DNA of 64,000 nt from Saccopteryx bilineata (taxonomy: Eukaryota; Chordata; Mammalia; Chiroptera; Emballonuridae): positions 295,648,349 to 295,712,348 of the forward strand of contig NC_089493.1 in the NCBI RefSeq assembly GCF_036850765.1, read 5' to 3'. Position numbers and translations under genes: made by a program. The notes under the pieces were generated by a model that worked only from the letters and a program-made list of their open reading frames with translations, had not been told where the DNA came from and did not search any database. Shown here in pieces: positions 11,290 to 22,850 of the stretch (position 1 is its first letter; each line of letters starts with the position of its first letter).

Positions 11290-11960
11290 CGAATAGTCAG
11301 ATTCGGTGTCTTGCCCCCCCCCCCCCACGACGTAGCATCAAGCTGTCTTCCTCTCCCTCGCCGCCACGCTCTGACGTAGACGAGGAGGAGTGCCTGTGGT
11401 CCTTGGCCGTGGGCAGCGTCAGCTCTGAGACGGATTTAGAACACCCTGGGTTAGAATCTACCCGCCTCCTCGTTTGTGCCTCCTGCTCCTTATCCTTATC
11501 TGCCGCTGTGGCATTTCCCCAGATGCTCCACCCGGCTGGCTGCCTTTCCAAGCCTTCTTGCACGGACTCTGCATAACATTTTCCTGAAGTGTCTGAAATT
11601 TGAGTAGCAGTGAGGACTCTCTCCATCGCAAGCGACACGATCTGAATTTAAACTGAATGAAGGGAGTGCTTTTTGGTTTTGTTGGGTTTTTTTTTTTTTT
11701 TTCAGGATTTTTAGAGTCCTGTAACTGAAATATTCAGGGCTAGCTCTGTCCAGCTTCAGGCACGGTTTGATCCAGGTTCTCCAACAGAAACCACTGCCTT
11801 TTCTCACCTCTTGGCTCCGCCTTCCTGGGCTGGTTTCATCTGAAGCCAGGCTGTGCCCATTAGGGGCCCTGGCAGCTCAGAGCACAGTCCTACCTGCTCA
11901 GTTAACCCCCAAAGAAAAGGGAGTCTTTCCTTTTCCCCCGTGGTCTCAACGAACGCCCCA
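11290..11960. other. No recognised feature
   Basis: Unassigned DNA with a C run at 11318-11327 and a T run at 11684-11702. Confidence 0.45.
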
Positions 11961-11964
11961 GTCA

Positions 11965-12400
11965 CGCTGGCTCCCTGGGGCTGCCATGATGAATCACCAC
12001 AATGGGGCGGCTGAAAGAGAAATCTCTTCTCTCCCGGTTCTGGCGGCCTGCAGGCTGGAGCCAGTGTGCTGGCAGAAGGGTCCATCCGGCTTCTTCCAGG
12101 TCCTGGCGGCTGGCGGCCTTTCCTCGGCTCGTGGCCGTAGCTGTCCCCTCTCTGCCTCCAGCTCACACGGCCTTCTCCTCTCCTGTCTGTCTATAAGGAA
12201 GCACGTCCCTGGATTTCGAGTCCACCTGGGTGACCCAGGTGACTGCTTCATCTCGGGAGACATGTAGTTACAGCTGGAAAGATGCTTTTGCCAGAGAAGG
12301 TCCCATTCACAGGGGTCATGTATTAAGACATGGATGTATCTTCTTTTATGGGGGGGAGGGGCCAACATTCCACTTCCTGAAATGGACGTGTACCCTATGT
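11965..12400 (+). mobile_element. Ancient interspersed repeat (MaLR or MER-like)
   Basis: Diverged version of the pattern GGGGCTGCCATGATGAATCA, GGTTCTGGCGGCCTGCAGG, CTCGTGGCCGTAGCTGTC, ending GGGGCCAACATTCCAC. Family uncertain. Confidence 0.5.
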
Positions 12401-12836
12401 AGTCTCAGAAGTCTCAGCTTCCAGAAGGTCCCCAGGATTTGATTTAATGCTATGCTGTCACCGTCTTCTAATATGTCCTGGTTGAGCAAGGGACCCCTCG
12501 GTTTTGTGTTGCTCTGGGCCCCATAAATTATGCAGCTGGTCCTGGTCCGAGGAGCAAGACAGATGTTGAGAACTCTTTATTTGGGATCGACCCCAGGCCC
12601 CACATCCACGCCAGCAGGCCCCTGGAATGTGTGTGGCTTACCCACCCTGACCCCTTCAGTCTTGAATAAAGACGATGAAGGGAATAGCAGGTACGATAGA
12701 GCATCTAGCCTAGGATATCAGGGAAGGCTTCCCGGTGGAGGCCACCTGTAGACTGAGATACGCAGTATGAAGAACTAGCTGGGCAAAGAAGTGAGAACAC
12801 ACTGCAGGCAACGGGAAGAACGCATGCAAACAAGCG

Positions 12837-12838
<2 letters not shown>

Positions 12839-12868
<30 letters not shown>
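12839..12868. repeat. (GA)n microsatellite
   Basis: About 15 GA units. Confidence 0.95.
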
Positions 12869-12871
<3 letters not shown>

Positions 12872-12877
12872 GACAGC

Positions 12878-13045
12878 GGCCCTGGCCGACCTGGCTGGTT
12901 AGAGCCCCATCCTGAAGCTCAGAACTCGCCATTCTGGTCCCCAGTTGGGGCGCAGACAGGAGCAGATGGATGTTGTTTCTGTCTGTCTCTCTCTCCCTTC
13001 CTCTCTCGCTCTAAAAAAATAAAATAAAATAAAATAAAATAATAA
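12878..13045 (+). mobile_element. SINE family D-like
   Basis: Head GGCCCTGGCCGACCTGGCTG, middle CCCCAGTTGGGGCGCAGACA, CT tract, ending (AAAAT)n. Confidence 0.8.
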
Positions 13046-13841
13046 AGATGGCTTGTCCGTCGTCCTGGTGAGAGAGACAGAGCCAGGCTGTCAAAGGCGC
13101 TGACCACAGGGGATGTTCCCCGCTGGGCTGGACGGCGCTGCAGGGTTAACCAACGCGGTAAGAAATAGACAGACCGTCTAGAATGACAGTCACTTTCTAC
13201 CCAGCTTCTTGTCACTTCCCCTCTCCGGTTTGTTCTGCCTGGTTGGCCAGAACTGGACCAGGGCAACGGTTCCTCTAGCTACTTCCTCTCCCTTCTGAAA
13301 GACAACAACACCAGCAAGAAAAAGAAGAAGAAGAAGAAGAAGAAGAACCAGCCGGAATCTCAGCGTCTGGTGAGCCAAGGAAGGTCGCCTGCTGCATCCG
13401 AATCACTGGGCCGCCCTGAGCTGAGAGTTATTGCAAATAAGTGGGGAGAGGGTGGCTGCATCTCCCCCCCGCCAAAAGTGCTTTCAGGAGCTCTGGTGGC
13501 CGTTCAGATTGATGTGTGTTCGTCAAGGTTGAGCTCCCACCTCGCTCCTTGTATCAAATTAATCCCAGACAGAGCAAAAAGGTTAAAGTAAAAAAAAAAA
13601 AGAAAGAAAACAAAAGTAAAACAAAAAGAAATCAAACAATTAGAAACTAGAAAATGGGGGAAATGCTATAATCTTGGAAAGGGGAAGCTTTCTAAGAGAG
13701 AGACTCAGACCCGAGACGTGAGAAAAAAAAAAAAAGATTGGTAAATTTTAATAGGAAAAGAAATGTACATTTCCACAAGGGGGAAAAAAAAAAGATACAA
13801 AAATCAAAAGACAAATTGTAAATTAGGAAGACTATTCACAG
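13046..13841. other. No gene recognised; (GAA)n and A-rich tracts
   Basis: Unassigned sequence with (GAA)n at 13320-13347 and A-rich patches after 13585 that may be old retroelement debris. Confidence 0.4.
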
Positions 13842-14058
13842 CCCTTGGCCGGGTAGCTCAGGGGATAAAGTGTCAACCTGGCACACCAGAGGTCACGGGT
13901 TTGACCCCCCGTCAGGGCACGTGTGAGAAGCAATCAGTGAGAGCGCTACTGAGTGGAACAATTAAGTGAAACGAGTTGACGCTTCTCTCTCTCTCTCTCT
14001 CTCTCTCTCACTTCCCTCCCCCCTCTCAAATCAATGGAAAATTTCTTTCTAAAAAAAA
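13842..14058 (+). mobile_element. SINE family D
   Basis: Head GCCCTTGGCCGGGTAGCTCA, B box GGGTTTGACCCC, then TAAGTGAAACGAGTTGACGC, (CT)n, CAAATCAATGG. Confidence 0.88.
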
Positions 14059-14640
14059 AGAACATTCACTACGTATATAACAAAGCCTAGGCTAAAAATT
14101 CCTCTTAAATCTAAGAGTTTGGCTAAGAACTCAATAGCAAAATAAAGCTTACAAAGGACAAGAAGAACAAGGAGTTTACAAGTAGAGAAATTCAAGGGGG
14201 TTTGTAAGCATGTAAGGAGGACAATCTCCCGTCGATCACAGGCACACAAGGGGACCCTGTGTCCCCCGTCAGACCAACAGAGTGAGAAGACGGACAGGAC
14301 AGTAGGTTTGAAAGGACGGACAGACACAGACGCCTGCACACACTGTGGCTGCTCACATGTTGGTACAACCTCTTTGGAAGGAAATTATGAAATAACTACA
14401 AAAATTTTTAAATGTAAAAGAAAAAAAAAAAAAGCACTGAACCGGGAGCTCTCACTTCAAGCATTTGTCCTGGACATAATCTCAAATCTGAGTCAAGATG
14501 TTTGCCCAGCGTGAGTGTTTGGTCGTTGTTTGTAGCAGCAAAAATGGGAATTAATGTTTCCCAGCCAATGGGTAAGAGCTCATTGTATTCCAGAGCTTCC
14601 ATATGAGAATATTAAAAAGCCACTTTTTAAAATGAGGTGG
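14059..14640. other. Probable old L1 debris
   Basis: A-rich with phrases like ATGTTGGTACAACCTCTTTG and GCAGCAAAAATGGGAATTAA reminiscent of the L1 3' end, but too diverged to assign firmly. Confidence 0.4.
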
Positions 14641-15014
14641 GGCCCTGGCCGGTTGGCTCAGTGGTAGAGCGTCGGCCTGGCGTGCGGGGGACCCGGGTTC
14701 GATTCCCGGCCAGGGCACACAGGAGAGGTGTCCATCTGCTTCTCCACCCCTCCCCCTCTCCTTCCTCTCTGTCTCTCTCTTCCCCTCCCACAGCCGAGGC
14801 TCCATTGGAGCAAAAGATGGCCCGGGCGCTGGGGATGGCTCCTTGGCCTCTGCCCCAGGCGCTGGAGTGGCTCTGGTCACGGCAGAGTGGTGCCCTGGAG
14901 GGGCAGAGCGTCGCCCCCTGGTGGGCGTGCCGGGTGGATCCCCGTCGGGCGCATGTGGGAGTCTGTCTGACTGTCTCTCCCCGTTTCCAGCTTCAGAAAA
15001 ATACAAAAAAAAAA
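14641..15014 (+). mobile_element. SINE family A
   Basis: Full-length; AAAATGAGGTGG is duplicated at both flanks. Confidence 0.95.
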
Positions 15015-15227
15015 AAAATGAGGTGGATGTATAAGGGCTCTGATATTAAGCAATTTTTAAGAGATATTGTTGAAGGCATAAAACTCTGGACATGATACAC
15101 CCACTAGTGTAAAGATGCCAAGGATGGAAGAGAGAAAGATCAGAGACAGAGACCGAGATGAGACAGAGAGAAGAGACAGACACCATACACAAAACATGTC
15201 TGGATAGTTACATAAGAAGTGCTTGTA

Positions 15228-15590
15228 GGCCCTGCCTGGCCAATTGGCTTAGCTCTAGAGCAGGGGCCCAACGTGTGGATGTCCCAGGTTCAATTCCTGG
15301 TTAGAGCACCCAGGAGAAGTGACCATCTGCTTCTCCACCCCACCCCCTCTCCCCCTCTCTCCTTCTCTCTTCCCCTCCCACAGCCATGGCTTGATTGGTT
15401 TGAGCACATCAGCCCCAGGCACTGAGGATGGCTTCATGGAGCCTCTGCCTCAGGTGCTAAAAACAGCTTGGTTGTGAGCATGGCCCCCCAGATGGCAGAG
15501 CATTAGCCCCAGATTGGGGGTTGCCAGGTGGATCCCAGTCAAGGTGCGTGTAGGAGTCTGTCTCTCTATCTCCCCTCCTCTCACTTGGAA
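15228..15590 (+). mobile_element. SINE family C
   Basis: Head GGCCCTGCCTGGCCAATTGG, GAAGTGACCATCTGCTTCTC, ending CTCCTCTCACTTGGAAG. Confidence 0.88.
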
Positions 15591-15789
15591 GAGAAAAAGA
15601 AAGAAGGAAACCGAAAGTAGTTATTGTGTCTCTGGGGATGCAGGTCAAAGAGAAACTTGATTTTCATTCTATATACTTTGTTACTCCTTGAATTTATTAT
15701 TTTTCTATAATACTGTTAATGGAAAATACTAAGAGGATGGAGATGACTGAGAGGGGCAAAAGAAAGTAAAACTCACCCACGATTTTTCT

Positions 15790-15978
15790 TAAGAAACTCT
15801 TTCTTTTAAATTTTATTTTTTAACTGATTTTAGAGAGACAAACATTCCTTTCTTGTCCCACTTATTCATGCATGCATTGGTGGGTCCTGGTGTCTGCCCT
15901 GACGGGAGATGGGACCCACAACCCACAACCTTGGAGTATCCCATGACACTCTAAGCCACTGAGCTAACTGGCCGGGGT
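15790..15978 (-). mobile_element. tRNA SINE (short, family F)
   Basis: Ends CTGAGCTAACTGGCCGGGGTC. The flanks AACTCACCCACGATTTT and AACTCACCCGCCATCTT are target duplications. Confidence 0.82.
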
Positions 15979-17310
15979 CCAAACTCACCCGCCATCTTAA
16001 CTCTAAAAGAATCTTTACGAAGAAAAATAATAAAATCCCCTCCCCTCAGTGAACCACTGATAAGCTTCTTCCAGAACTGTTTCTGTGTTCATACAAATTT
16101 CTGCTTTAAATTGTGGACTCGTATCACCCCCCCCCTTCTCACCACTGTCTCTCCTTCACCCAAGCAAGCAGCCAGCCAGCTTGGGGGGGGGGGGGGTTAG
16201 TCCTAGAGGAGGTTTGGGAGGGGCAAGTCTAAAAAGCCAGACTTCTTGGCTTTTGTTCCAAAAAACCTAAGCCCACAGGAGAATGTAGAGGGTTTGCAGA
16301 AGATCTAGGGGTGGGGTGGGGGTGGGGGTTCAAGAATAAAGTCACTGAAAAAGATAAACAGGGTTTCTTTTCTATTTTACAACCGGCCTGAGGTCCGTGG
16401 CCATCGCGGACACGCGTGACTTTGCCTCCCCGGGCGCAGAGCAAAGCCTGAGAGCTGGCGCTGTCAGGAGGCGTGCACACATTCAAGTCGGCGGAGGGGA
16501 AGTGGGGAACGGGGGGAGCAGGAGGAAAAGGAAAGGAGAACTTCAAGCCGATCGAGTGCTAAAAATACCCCGAAGGGGCCGCTGAGTAATAATGAGATCG
16601 GATAAGAAGAAAAGAACTTTCCATCAGTGCGAAGGACGGGAAGAGGCAATTCACAGAAAAAAGGGTGCGGAGTGGGTGATCAGCAGAGGAGGAGACCGCT
16701 CTCAAACGCCCGTTAAGACAACCGTGAGACAGACTGGCGTGATCACCCCCTGCCATCCATCGGACTGGCATGCCAGGGGGAGGCTGACCTGTGGGCGCCT
16801 CGGTGCAGGGGAGGGAAGGGTGCCCCCTTCTGGGGAGAAGCACCCATTCCGGGTGACTGGGGCGCGCATCCTGGGTCCTCTACCAGCCCTGTTTGTCCCC
16901 AGCCTGGTGTGTTCTCTGCCAACACGCCTGAACCCCGCGGTGAAAATATAAAAATGGTTCAGAACGCCCGGTGTCTAGGCAGCTGTGGGAAAACCAGCTG
17001 TTGCCCGCTCCTCAGATAACCTTTCCTGTGCCACTGAAGGTATTCATGCTCTGATTCTGAACAACAGGGCTGTCCCTCTCCGTCTCCATCGGTCAGCTTG
17101 CAGCCCTACTGTCCCCGTGGGATGAGAGAGAAGTACCGTTCTGCTCAACCGCACTCTCCCCGGTCCCGTCTCCCCAGTGGTGTGGCGTCTCCCCAGTGGT
17201 GTGGTGGTATTTCTCGTTCATGTTTCTTAAGAACCTGCACACAGTAGACTCTTCTTTCCCCCAGGTGTTTCATTGTTCTTTATGATTTTGTTAGTTTTCT
17301 CTTTTTTTCT
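15979..17310. other. No gene recognised; GC-rich segment at 16380-16960
   Basis: Holds C and G runs at 16127-16195, then a GC-rich segment with CpGs and CTAAAAATA-like and GCTGAGTAA-like words at 16557-16590. No exon with consistent splice sites was found. Confidence 0.4.
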
Positions 17311-17326
17311 TGGCGTTATGATTTTA

Positions 17327-17774
17327 TTTTATTTATTTTTGTTAAGCGAGGGGCAGGGAGGCAGGGAGGCAGACTCCCGTATGCAGCCCGACCCGATCCA
17401 CCTGGCAAGCCCTCTATGGGGTGATGCTCTGCCCATCTGGGGCATTGCTCTGTTGCTGGGCAACCGAGATATTTCAGGGCCTGAGGTGGAGGCCATGGAG
17501 CCATCCTCAGTGCCAGGGCCGACTGGCTTGAACCATTTGACTGCAGGAGGGTAGAGGGAGAGGGAGAAGAAGAGGGAGAGGGAGAGGGAGAGGGAGAGGG
17601 AGAGGGAGAGGGAGAGGGAGAGGGAGAGGGAGAGGGAGAGGGAGAGAGAAGGGAGGGAAGGGTTGGAGAAACAGATGGTCACTTCTCCTGTGTGCCCTGA
17701 CCGGGAATCAAACCAGGGACATCCACACACTGGCCCAGCCAACGCTCTACCACTGAGTCAACTGTCTGGGGCCG
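17327..17774 (-). mobile_element. SINE family C with internal microsatellite expansion
   Basis: Ends GAGTCAACTGTCTGGGGCC; GGCGTTATGATTTTA and GGTGTTATGATTTTA flank it. The usual purine-rich stretch is expanded into (GGGAGA)n at 17550-17650. Confidence 0.88.
17550..17650. repeat. (GGGAGA)n microsatellite
   Basis: About 16 units grown from the CT/GA-rich part of a SINE. Confidence 0.95.
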
Positions 17775-18142
17775 GTGTTATGATTTTAAACGGCAGACTT
17801 ACCCCTTTACTTTTTCTATCTACGGAAGCCAGCCTCATTGATTGTTTTAATTCAGGTCTTTGCCAGGGACAGGAACCAGCTTGGACAAGCTTCATGAGAG
17901 CAGCAGGCATTAAAGACAGAATTCGGGGAACCGGGTACTCTGCAGATCACGCCAGGCAGCCCAACCAGGGCCCAGCGGGCCAGGAGCCGGGATGCCCGCA
18001 GGGCTCAGCGGCCGGAATGCACGGACCTCCTCCCTCCAGCGCTGCCGCAGCCTCCGCTGGGGTCAGGGGCGCGGGGGCCATTCCAGAGGAAGGGGAGCTG
18101 CTGACCACCATGCTCTAGAACTGGCGTCCGTACCACAGACAT

Positions 18143-18174
<32 letters not shown>

Positions 18175-18690
18175 CATTAGAAGGTGTTGAGAATGGGTTG
18201 GTCTGAATGGGAAGCGGTGGACACGTCCCCTGTCCCGGGATGGAGCTATGCAGACCAGACTGCACAGGCCGGCCCCCACCCCCTGCCCTCCCAGACGCTG
18301 GGTCTCTGCCCCTCAGAACCCCGAGTTCCTTTGCACCCACTCTTCCAGGCCAACCGCTCTGCTTCTTTGGCTGCGGTCTTGCTCTGGTGGACCAAGGCCG
18401 CGGGCGGGGGGCACAGAGGGAACCCGGGGAGCAAGGGGGCCTCCTGACCTGGGCGCTGTTTTCCCTTCTGCACACAGCGGTGCAGGCCTGCCCCCTGGTG
18501 GCCGCCAGCAGATCGCCTCCGGGCGGAAAGGACTCGGGACCCCACGCAGGGTAGGGAGGAGATGCCGGTTTCAGAACACGTTCCCGCGCCCACCGAGGAC
18601 TGGCCCTGGGGTCCCACCAACCTACGTGTACCCCCCAGCTCTGCCACCAGCCGCTTCAAAAGCTAGGGCATCGGTACCGGGTTCCTGGCG
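17775..18690. other. No gene recognised; GC-rich, includes (TTA)n
   Basis: (TTA)n lies at 18140-18168. GC-rich DNA from 18240 to 18660 contains the CTCF-like site listed separately. Confidence 0.4.
18490..18503 (-). promoter_or_regulatory. CTCF-like motif outside repeats
   Basis: GCCCCCTGGTGGCC matches the whole core of the CTCF motif, read on the minus strand as GGCCACCAGGGGGC. The surrounding DNA is not a recognised SINE. Confidence 0.5.
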
Positions 18691-18950
18691 CTGCCGTAAC
18701 AAAGTGCCACAGCTGGGTGGCTTTAGAACAATATAATCAGAAGAAGTCAATAAGTAATTTATTTGAAAAACCCAGAAATGTGTTGTTGTTGTGCCGTTCT
18801 GGAGGCTTGCTGCCTGAAATCGAAGTATTCGCAAGACCTTTCTCCCTCTGAAACTTGTCGGGGTCCTTCCTCACCTCTTCCTAGTTGCTAGTGCTTTTCT
18901 GGAGATGACAGCCCCTTGATAGACTATTAAGCAATATAATTAAAAATTAT
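18690..18950 (+). mobile_element. Ancient interspersed repeat (MaLR or MER-like)
   Basis: Pattern GGCGCTGCCGTAACAAAGTG, GGGTGGCTTTAGAACAA, TTCTGGAGGCTTGCTGCCTG, of the same general type as 11965-12400. Confidence 0.5.
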
Positions 18951-18959
18951 CTTGACCGT

Positions 18960-19195
18960 CCTGACCAGCGGTGGTACAGTGGATAGAGGATCGGCCTGGG
19001 ACGCTGAGGGCCCAGGTTCGAAACCCTAGGCCCTGGCCTGTTAGCTCAGTCAGTTAAGAGCATCATCCCGAAACAAGGTTGCAGGTTCGATCCCCGGTCA
19101 GGGCACACACGGAAATCAGCACGACTGAATGGAACAACAAATGGACGTTTCCCTTCCCCTCCCCCCCCTCTGTCTTTTTGAAAATAAAAAAGAAA
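18960..19195 (+). mobile_element. Fused SINE: family B head joined to family D
   Basis: A family B head (CCTGACCAGCGGTGGTACAG to GGTTCGAAACCCTAG, 18960-19027) runs straight into a family D copy starting GGCCCTGGCCTGTTAGCTCA, ending in A-rich sequence. Confidence 0.82.
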
Positions 19196-19198
19196 TTA

Positions 19199-19333
19199 AG
19201 CCCTGGATGGATGGCTCGGTCAGTTAGAGCATCCTCCGGGAGCTGGAGGTGGCCGGTTCGACTTCCTGGTCAGGGAATATACAGGGGCATGTTCTTGTCC
19301 CTCTCTCTCTCTCTCCCTCCCTCCCTGCTGCTC

Positions 19334-19377
<44 letters not shown>

Positions 19378-19384
19378 GGAAGGA

Positions 19385-19432
<48 letters not shown>

Positions 19433-19445
19433 AGGAAGGAAGAAA
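19199..19445 (+). mobile_element. SINE family D-like followed by (GA)n(GAAA)n
   Basis: Head AGCCCTGGATGGATGGCTCG, B box GGTTCGACTTCC. The tail is a long (GA)n at 19336-19374 and (GAAA)n at 19383-19432. Confidence 0.85.
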
Positions 19446-20028
19446 AAAGTATGATTCCAAAAGAGGAAGAAGAAAGCTTATTGTCTAGTAAAAAACTAAA
19501 TTTTTGTTACATTCCCTCCACAGAAGCAGACCTCACCTTGGGATTGGTCCTCCTCCTGCTATAAGAATGACCTCCCCAGAACCAAGAGGAATCGTCAGAA
19601 CCGGGCTGGTCCAGCTCAGCAGTTCTCAAACATGAATGTGCACAAGACCCACCCAGGAGGCAGGTGAGAAGGCAGATCCATCAGAAAGCTAGAACCGGAA
19701 CCTAAGTCCATCTAATTCTACCGCCTGGCTTTTCCCCGCTATTCTAGTGAGTCTCGGTGCCTGCGCCCGGCGTGGTCCTGGGAGCGCTCTTAGTGCCCAG
19801 AGCAGACTTAGCCCGGAAGGTGACTTCCTTTTCACAGTGCCTCCCTGTGACCTTGCTCGTCTCTTCCAGCCAGAAGAACCCGGCCCCGATTTTCCAACCC
19901 TTCAGGCCTACCTAGTCCTGCTGGCCTCCGAAATTCTTAGGAAGGGATATTTTTTTGCAAAAAACGGTGGTGGCTTGTTGGTGAGTTTCCATTCTGTTCT
20001 CAGTCCTTCAAGATTCCTTGCCTTTCAC

Positions 20029-20076
<48 letters not shown>

Positions 20077-20620
20077 ATGTGAACCAGATCCTCTCCTAAC
20101 GCTTCGGATGGCCGGGTTTGTGCTCCTACGTTCTTGGGGGGCCGTGGGTTTCTGACAAAGGATGTCCTGACCGTTCTTCCAGCCTTGACATCGGAGGCCC
20201 TGGGAGTCCAGAGGTGCCCTGAGGTGTGTGTGAGAGAGAGGGGACTGGCGGGAGGACACTGCTCTCTCCGGGGACAGAAGTGGTCAACCCTCGATGGATC
20301 CCATCCAACACGCAGCATCCCTTCGAGGGTTCGAGGGTTCGTTGGAATCGACAATCACAGCAGCTGCCCAAGCTGCTGGCGGGGGGCGTGGGCTGCGCTG
20401 GGCTCCCGCTAATGAGCCCTGATTGGCACCACGTTCAAATGCAAATCTGGGTCTTTGTTTCTTACCAATAAACTTTTTTTTTTTTAAAGCAAACCCCCGG
20501 AGACTGAGAACTTCAGCTTGATTGCGAATCTCACTGGGTGTTTTTGTTTTTATTCCTTCCATGCGTACCCCAAATCTTGACACTCACCCCGTTTTCCCAG
20601 TCATCCAAAAACATTCTTTT
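19446..20620. other. No gene recognised
   Basis: Unassigned sequence around a (GA)n tract; a small direct repeat TTCGAGGG occurs near 20330. Confidence 0.4.
20033..20071. repeat. (GA)n microsatellite
   Basis: About 19 GA units. Confidence 0.95.
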
Positions 20621-20823
20621 TAAAATAATTTTACTTATTTATTTTAGAAAGAGAGGAAGGGGGGAAGAGAGAGAGCAGACAGAGGGAGACAGAGGCTGAT
20701 CTGTTGCTCCCCTTATTCATGCACTCACCGGGGGGCTCCTGTATGTGCCCCGACTGGGGATCAAACCCACCACCTTGGGGTATTGAGATGAAGTTCTAAC
20801 CAACTGAGCCACCCTGGCAAGGG
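20621..20823 (-). mobile_element. tRNA SINE (short, family F)
   Basis: Ends CTGAGCCACCCTGGCAAGGGC. TCCAAAAACATTCTTTT and TCCAAAAACGTTCATTT flank it. Confidence 0.85.
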
Positions 20824-20870
20824 CTCCAAAAACGTTCATTTGGAATAGACCTTAAATTGAAAAGAACCAG

Positions 20871-21222
20871 CCTGACCAGGCAGTGGCGCAGTGGATAGAG
20901 TGTCGAACTGGAGACGCAGAGGACCCAGGTTCGAGACCCCGAGGTCGCCAGCTTGAATGCGGGCTCTCCAGCTTGTGAACGGGGTTACTGGCCCAAGCAT
21001 GGGATCCTAGACATGACTCCATGGTTCGCTGGCTTGAAGCCCAAGGTCACTCACTGGCTTGAGCAAGGGGTCACTCGGTCTGCTGTAGCCTCCCCATCAA
21101 GGCACATATGAGAAAGCAATCAATGAACAACTAAGGAGCCGCAATGAAGACTTGGTGTTTCTCATCTCTCTCCCTTCCTGTCTGTCTGTCTCTCACAAAA
21201 ATTTTTTTTTTTTTTTTAAAGA
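20871..21222 (+). mobile_element. SINE family B
   Basis: Head CCTGACCAGGCAGTGGCGCA with extra GCTTGAGC-type repeats and an A tail at about 21197-21222. Confidence 0.9.
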
Positions 21223-21389
21223 AACAAGGGCTCAAACCTGGATGGGAGTGGGTGCAGGCTCCCAAGGCCTGGCGAGAGGGAGCAGGGTCACCACCAGTGT
21301 GAAGAAAAGATGCCCTCCTGTGCTCACTTCTCTGCAAATCTCAAGGTCTTGCCAGTTCCATTTCTGAGATGAAGAGACTTCCATATTTT

Positions 21390-21780
21390 AGTCTTAATCT
21401 CCACTGTGAAGAACGAAATTCGACTGCATAAATTTTAAAATCTGATTGGTTTTATTCAACAATTCATGGACCAGGCTGCATCCAATCTAGCGGACAGCAG
21501 AGCCGCGGGAGGCAAGCAATTCCACAGGCAGAAGAAGAGAGCCGTTGCCGGGGTGTGGGGGAGAGAAAGGTGGGTTATTGCGAAGTCAGTTCCCTTAAAG
21601 GCGGATTGCCTCACTCCTGCTGATCAGGCGATTTCCGCCTGACTGGTCTGAGATGCCATTTCTGGGAGAGGCTGAGAACATAATTAAGTAAATAAGTCTC
21701 AGGTGGGTGATGTTGCGGCTTAGCATAAGCAATTCCATTTGGGGACTCTTTGTCTTTTAACATCATCATGTCAAGATGTT
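21390..21780 (-). mobile_element. LTR-like repeat, probably ERVL type
   Basis: The plus strand shows TAAATTTTAAAATCTGATTG, GGTTTTATTCAACAATTCATG, GCTGCATCCAATCTAGC, the complement of an LTR with AATAAAACC as its polyadenylation signal. Borders are not fixed. Confidence 0.5.
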
Positions 21781-22290
21781 ACCTTAAGATGTCCCTGAGA
21801 ACAGTACTCCAGAGCGTAGCTGTTCCCTGCCCACACTTTCCCGAACAATCAGGATCTAGCTGAGGCCCCGTGGGTGTTCTGTGCTTCCCCCCCGGGGGAC
21901 ACCACTGCGTTGGCGTGCAGCATAGTGGCCCGTTTCTGCAGCCCTCTCTTCTCCCATCCTTTTCCTCCGGGCTATGGAGTGTGCCCTCCCAAGACTAGTC
22001 TGAGGGGACAGAATCCGGTCTGACGACTGAACGGTTAGATCCGTGCGGCTTGTTTTCTTCAGAGCAGGAGAGGCTGCGAATGCCCGGCTGGCTAACTAAG
22101 GCAACTAGTTGCTGGACCCTGTGACCGGGTGACCCCCCCCTCCCCCCCGTGGGAGGCTGGTTAGGTGCGCTCATCTCTCTCTCTCCCCTCCGGAACCTGT
22201 TCCCCGAGACCCAGGGGTTCCGGTGTGGGAACGGAGGCAATGTACCTAACACAGAACGAAAGCACACACTTCTCCCCTCCCTACATACCG
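21781..22290. other. No recognised feature
   Basis: GC-rich unassigned DNA with a C run at 22133-22147. Confidence 0.45.
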
Positions 22291-22299
22291 TCCTGCATT

Positions 22300-22395
22300 T
22301 GAGGCTGAGCTCTGCCCAGTGGCAGCTCTGTGACCTGTACCAAAGTCCTTAACTTCTGTAAGCATCAGTTTCTTCTTCAGGAAAACAGGGGGTGA
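22300..22395 (+). mobile_element. MIR fragment
   Basis: GCTCTGCCCAGTGGCAGCTC, TGTGACC, TTAACTTCTGTAAGC, CAGTTTCTTC follow the MIR core order. Confidence 0.6.
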
Positions 22396-22399
22396 TGAG

Positions 22400-22850
22400 T
22401 GTGCAGTGGATTACTTCTGGAATGGCCACCATAATTCTCTCCCACCCCATGGCCATACGTTCAGTAGGTCACTTTGTTCCACTGTCTGTTGTAGCCACGG
22501 GACTTGCTTGGACCAGTGGGACCTTAGCGAATGTGACACAGGCAGAGGCTGGACACATGCTTACACGTTAGGACTTCCTCGCTCTTGCTGCTGAGAACCC
22601 CCTGTCCCCTGTCCCCTGCCACCATGTGAACAAGCATGGCTGGATGAGGAGGTATGTGGCTGTCATTAGACCACCTGCCAGACCTGTGAGGAGGCTGTCC
22701 TGCACAGTTCAGCTCTAGCCAAGCCAGCCCAAGTCAGAATAAATTCCCAGAAAAAAAACACAGAACTGTGAAAATCATAAATGCTTGTTGTTTTAAGACA
22801 CTAAATTTGCAGAAGTTTTGTTATACAGCAAAACTGACTGATACACATTT
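22400..22850 (+). mobile_element. MaLR LTR (MLT1-like)
   Basis: The 3' part is typical: CAGAATAAATTCCCAG, TAAATGCTTGTTGTTTTAAG, ACACTAAATTTG, ending AACTGACTGATACA. Confidence 0.72.

Noticed and set aside
11767..12368. Frames of 120-166 codons on both strands at 11.8-12.4 kb
   Set aside because: They lie over an ancient interspersed repeat in GC-rich DNA. Neither strand shows a known domain or splice pattern.
17550..17650. Regularly spaced short repeats resembling an array
   Set aside because: They are simple (GGGAGA)n microsatellite DNA in a SINE. There is no repeat-spacer structure, so not CRISPR.
19336..19445. Purine-rich tract that could be read as a Glu/Arg/Lys-rich protein
   Set aside because: It is a (GA)n(GAAA)n microsatellite attached to a SINE.
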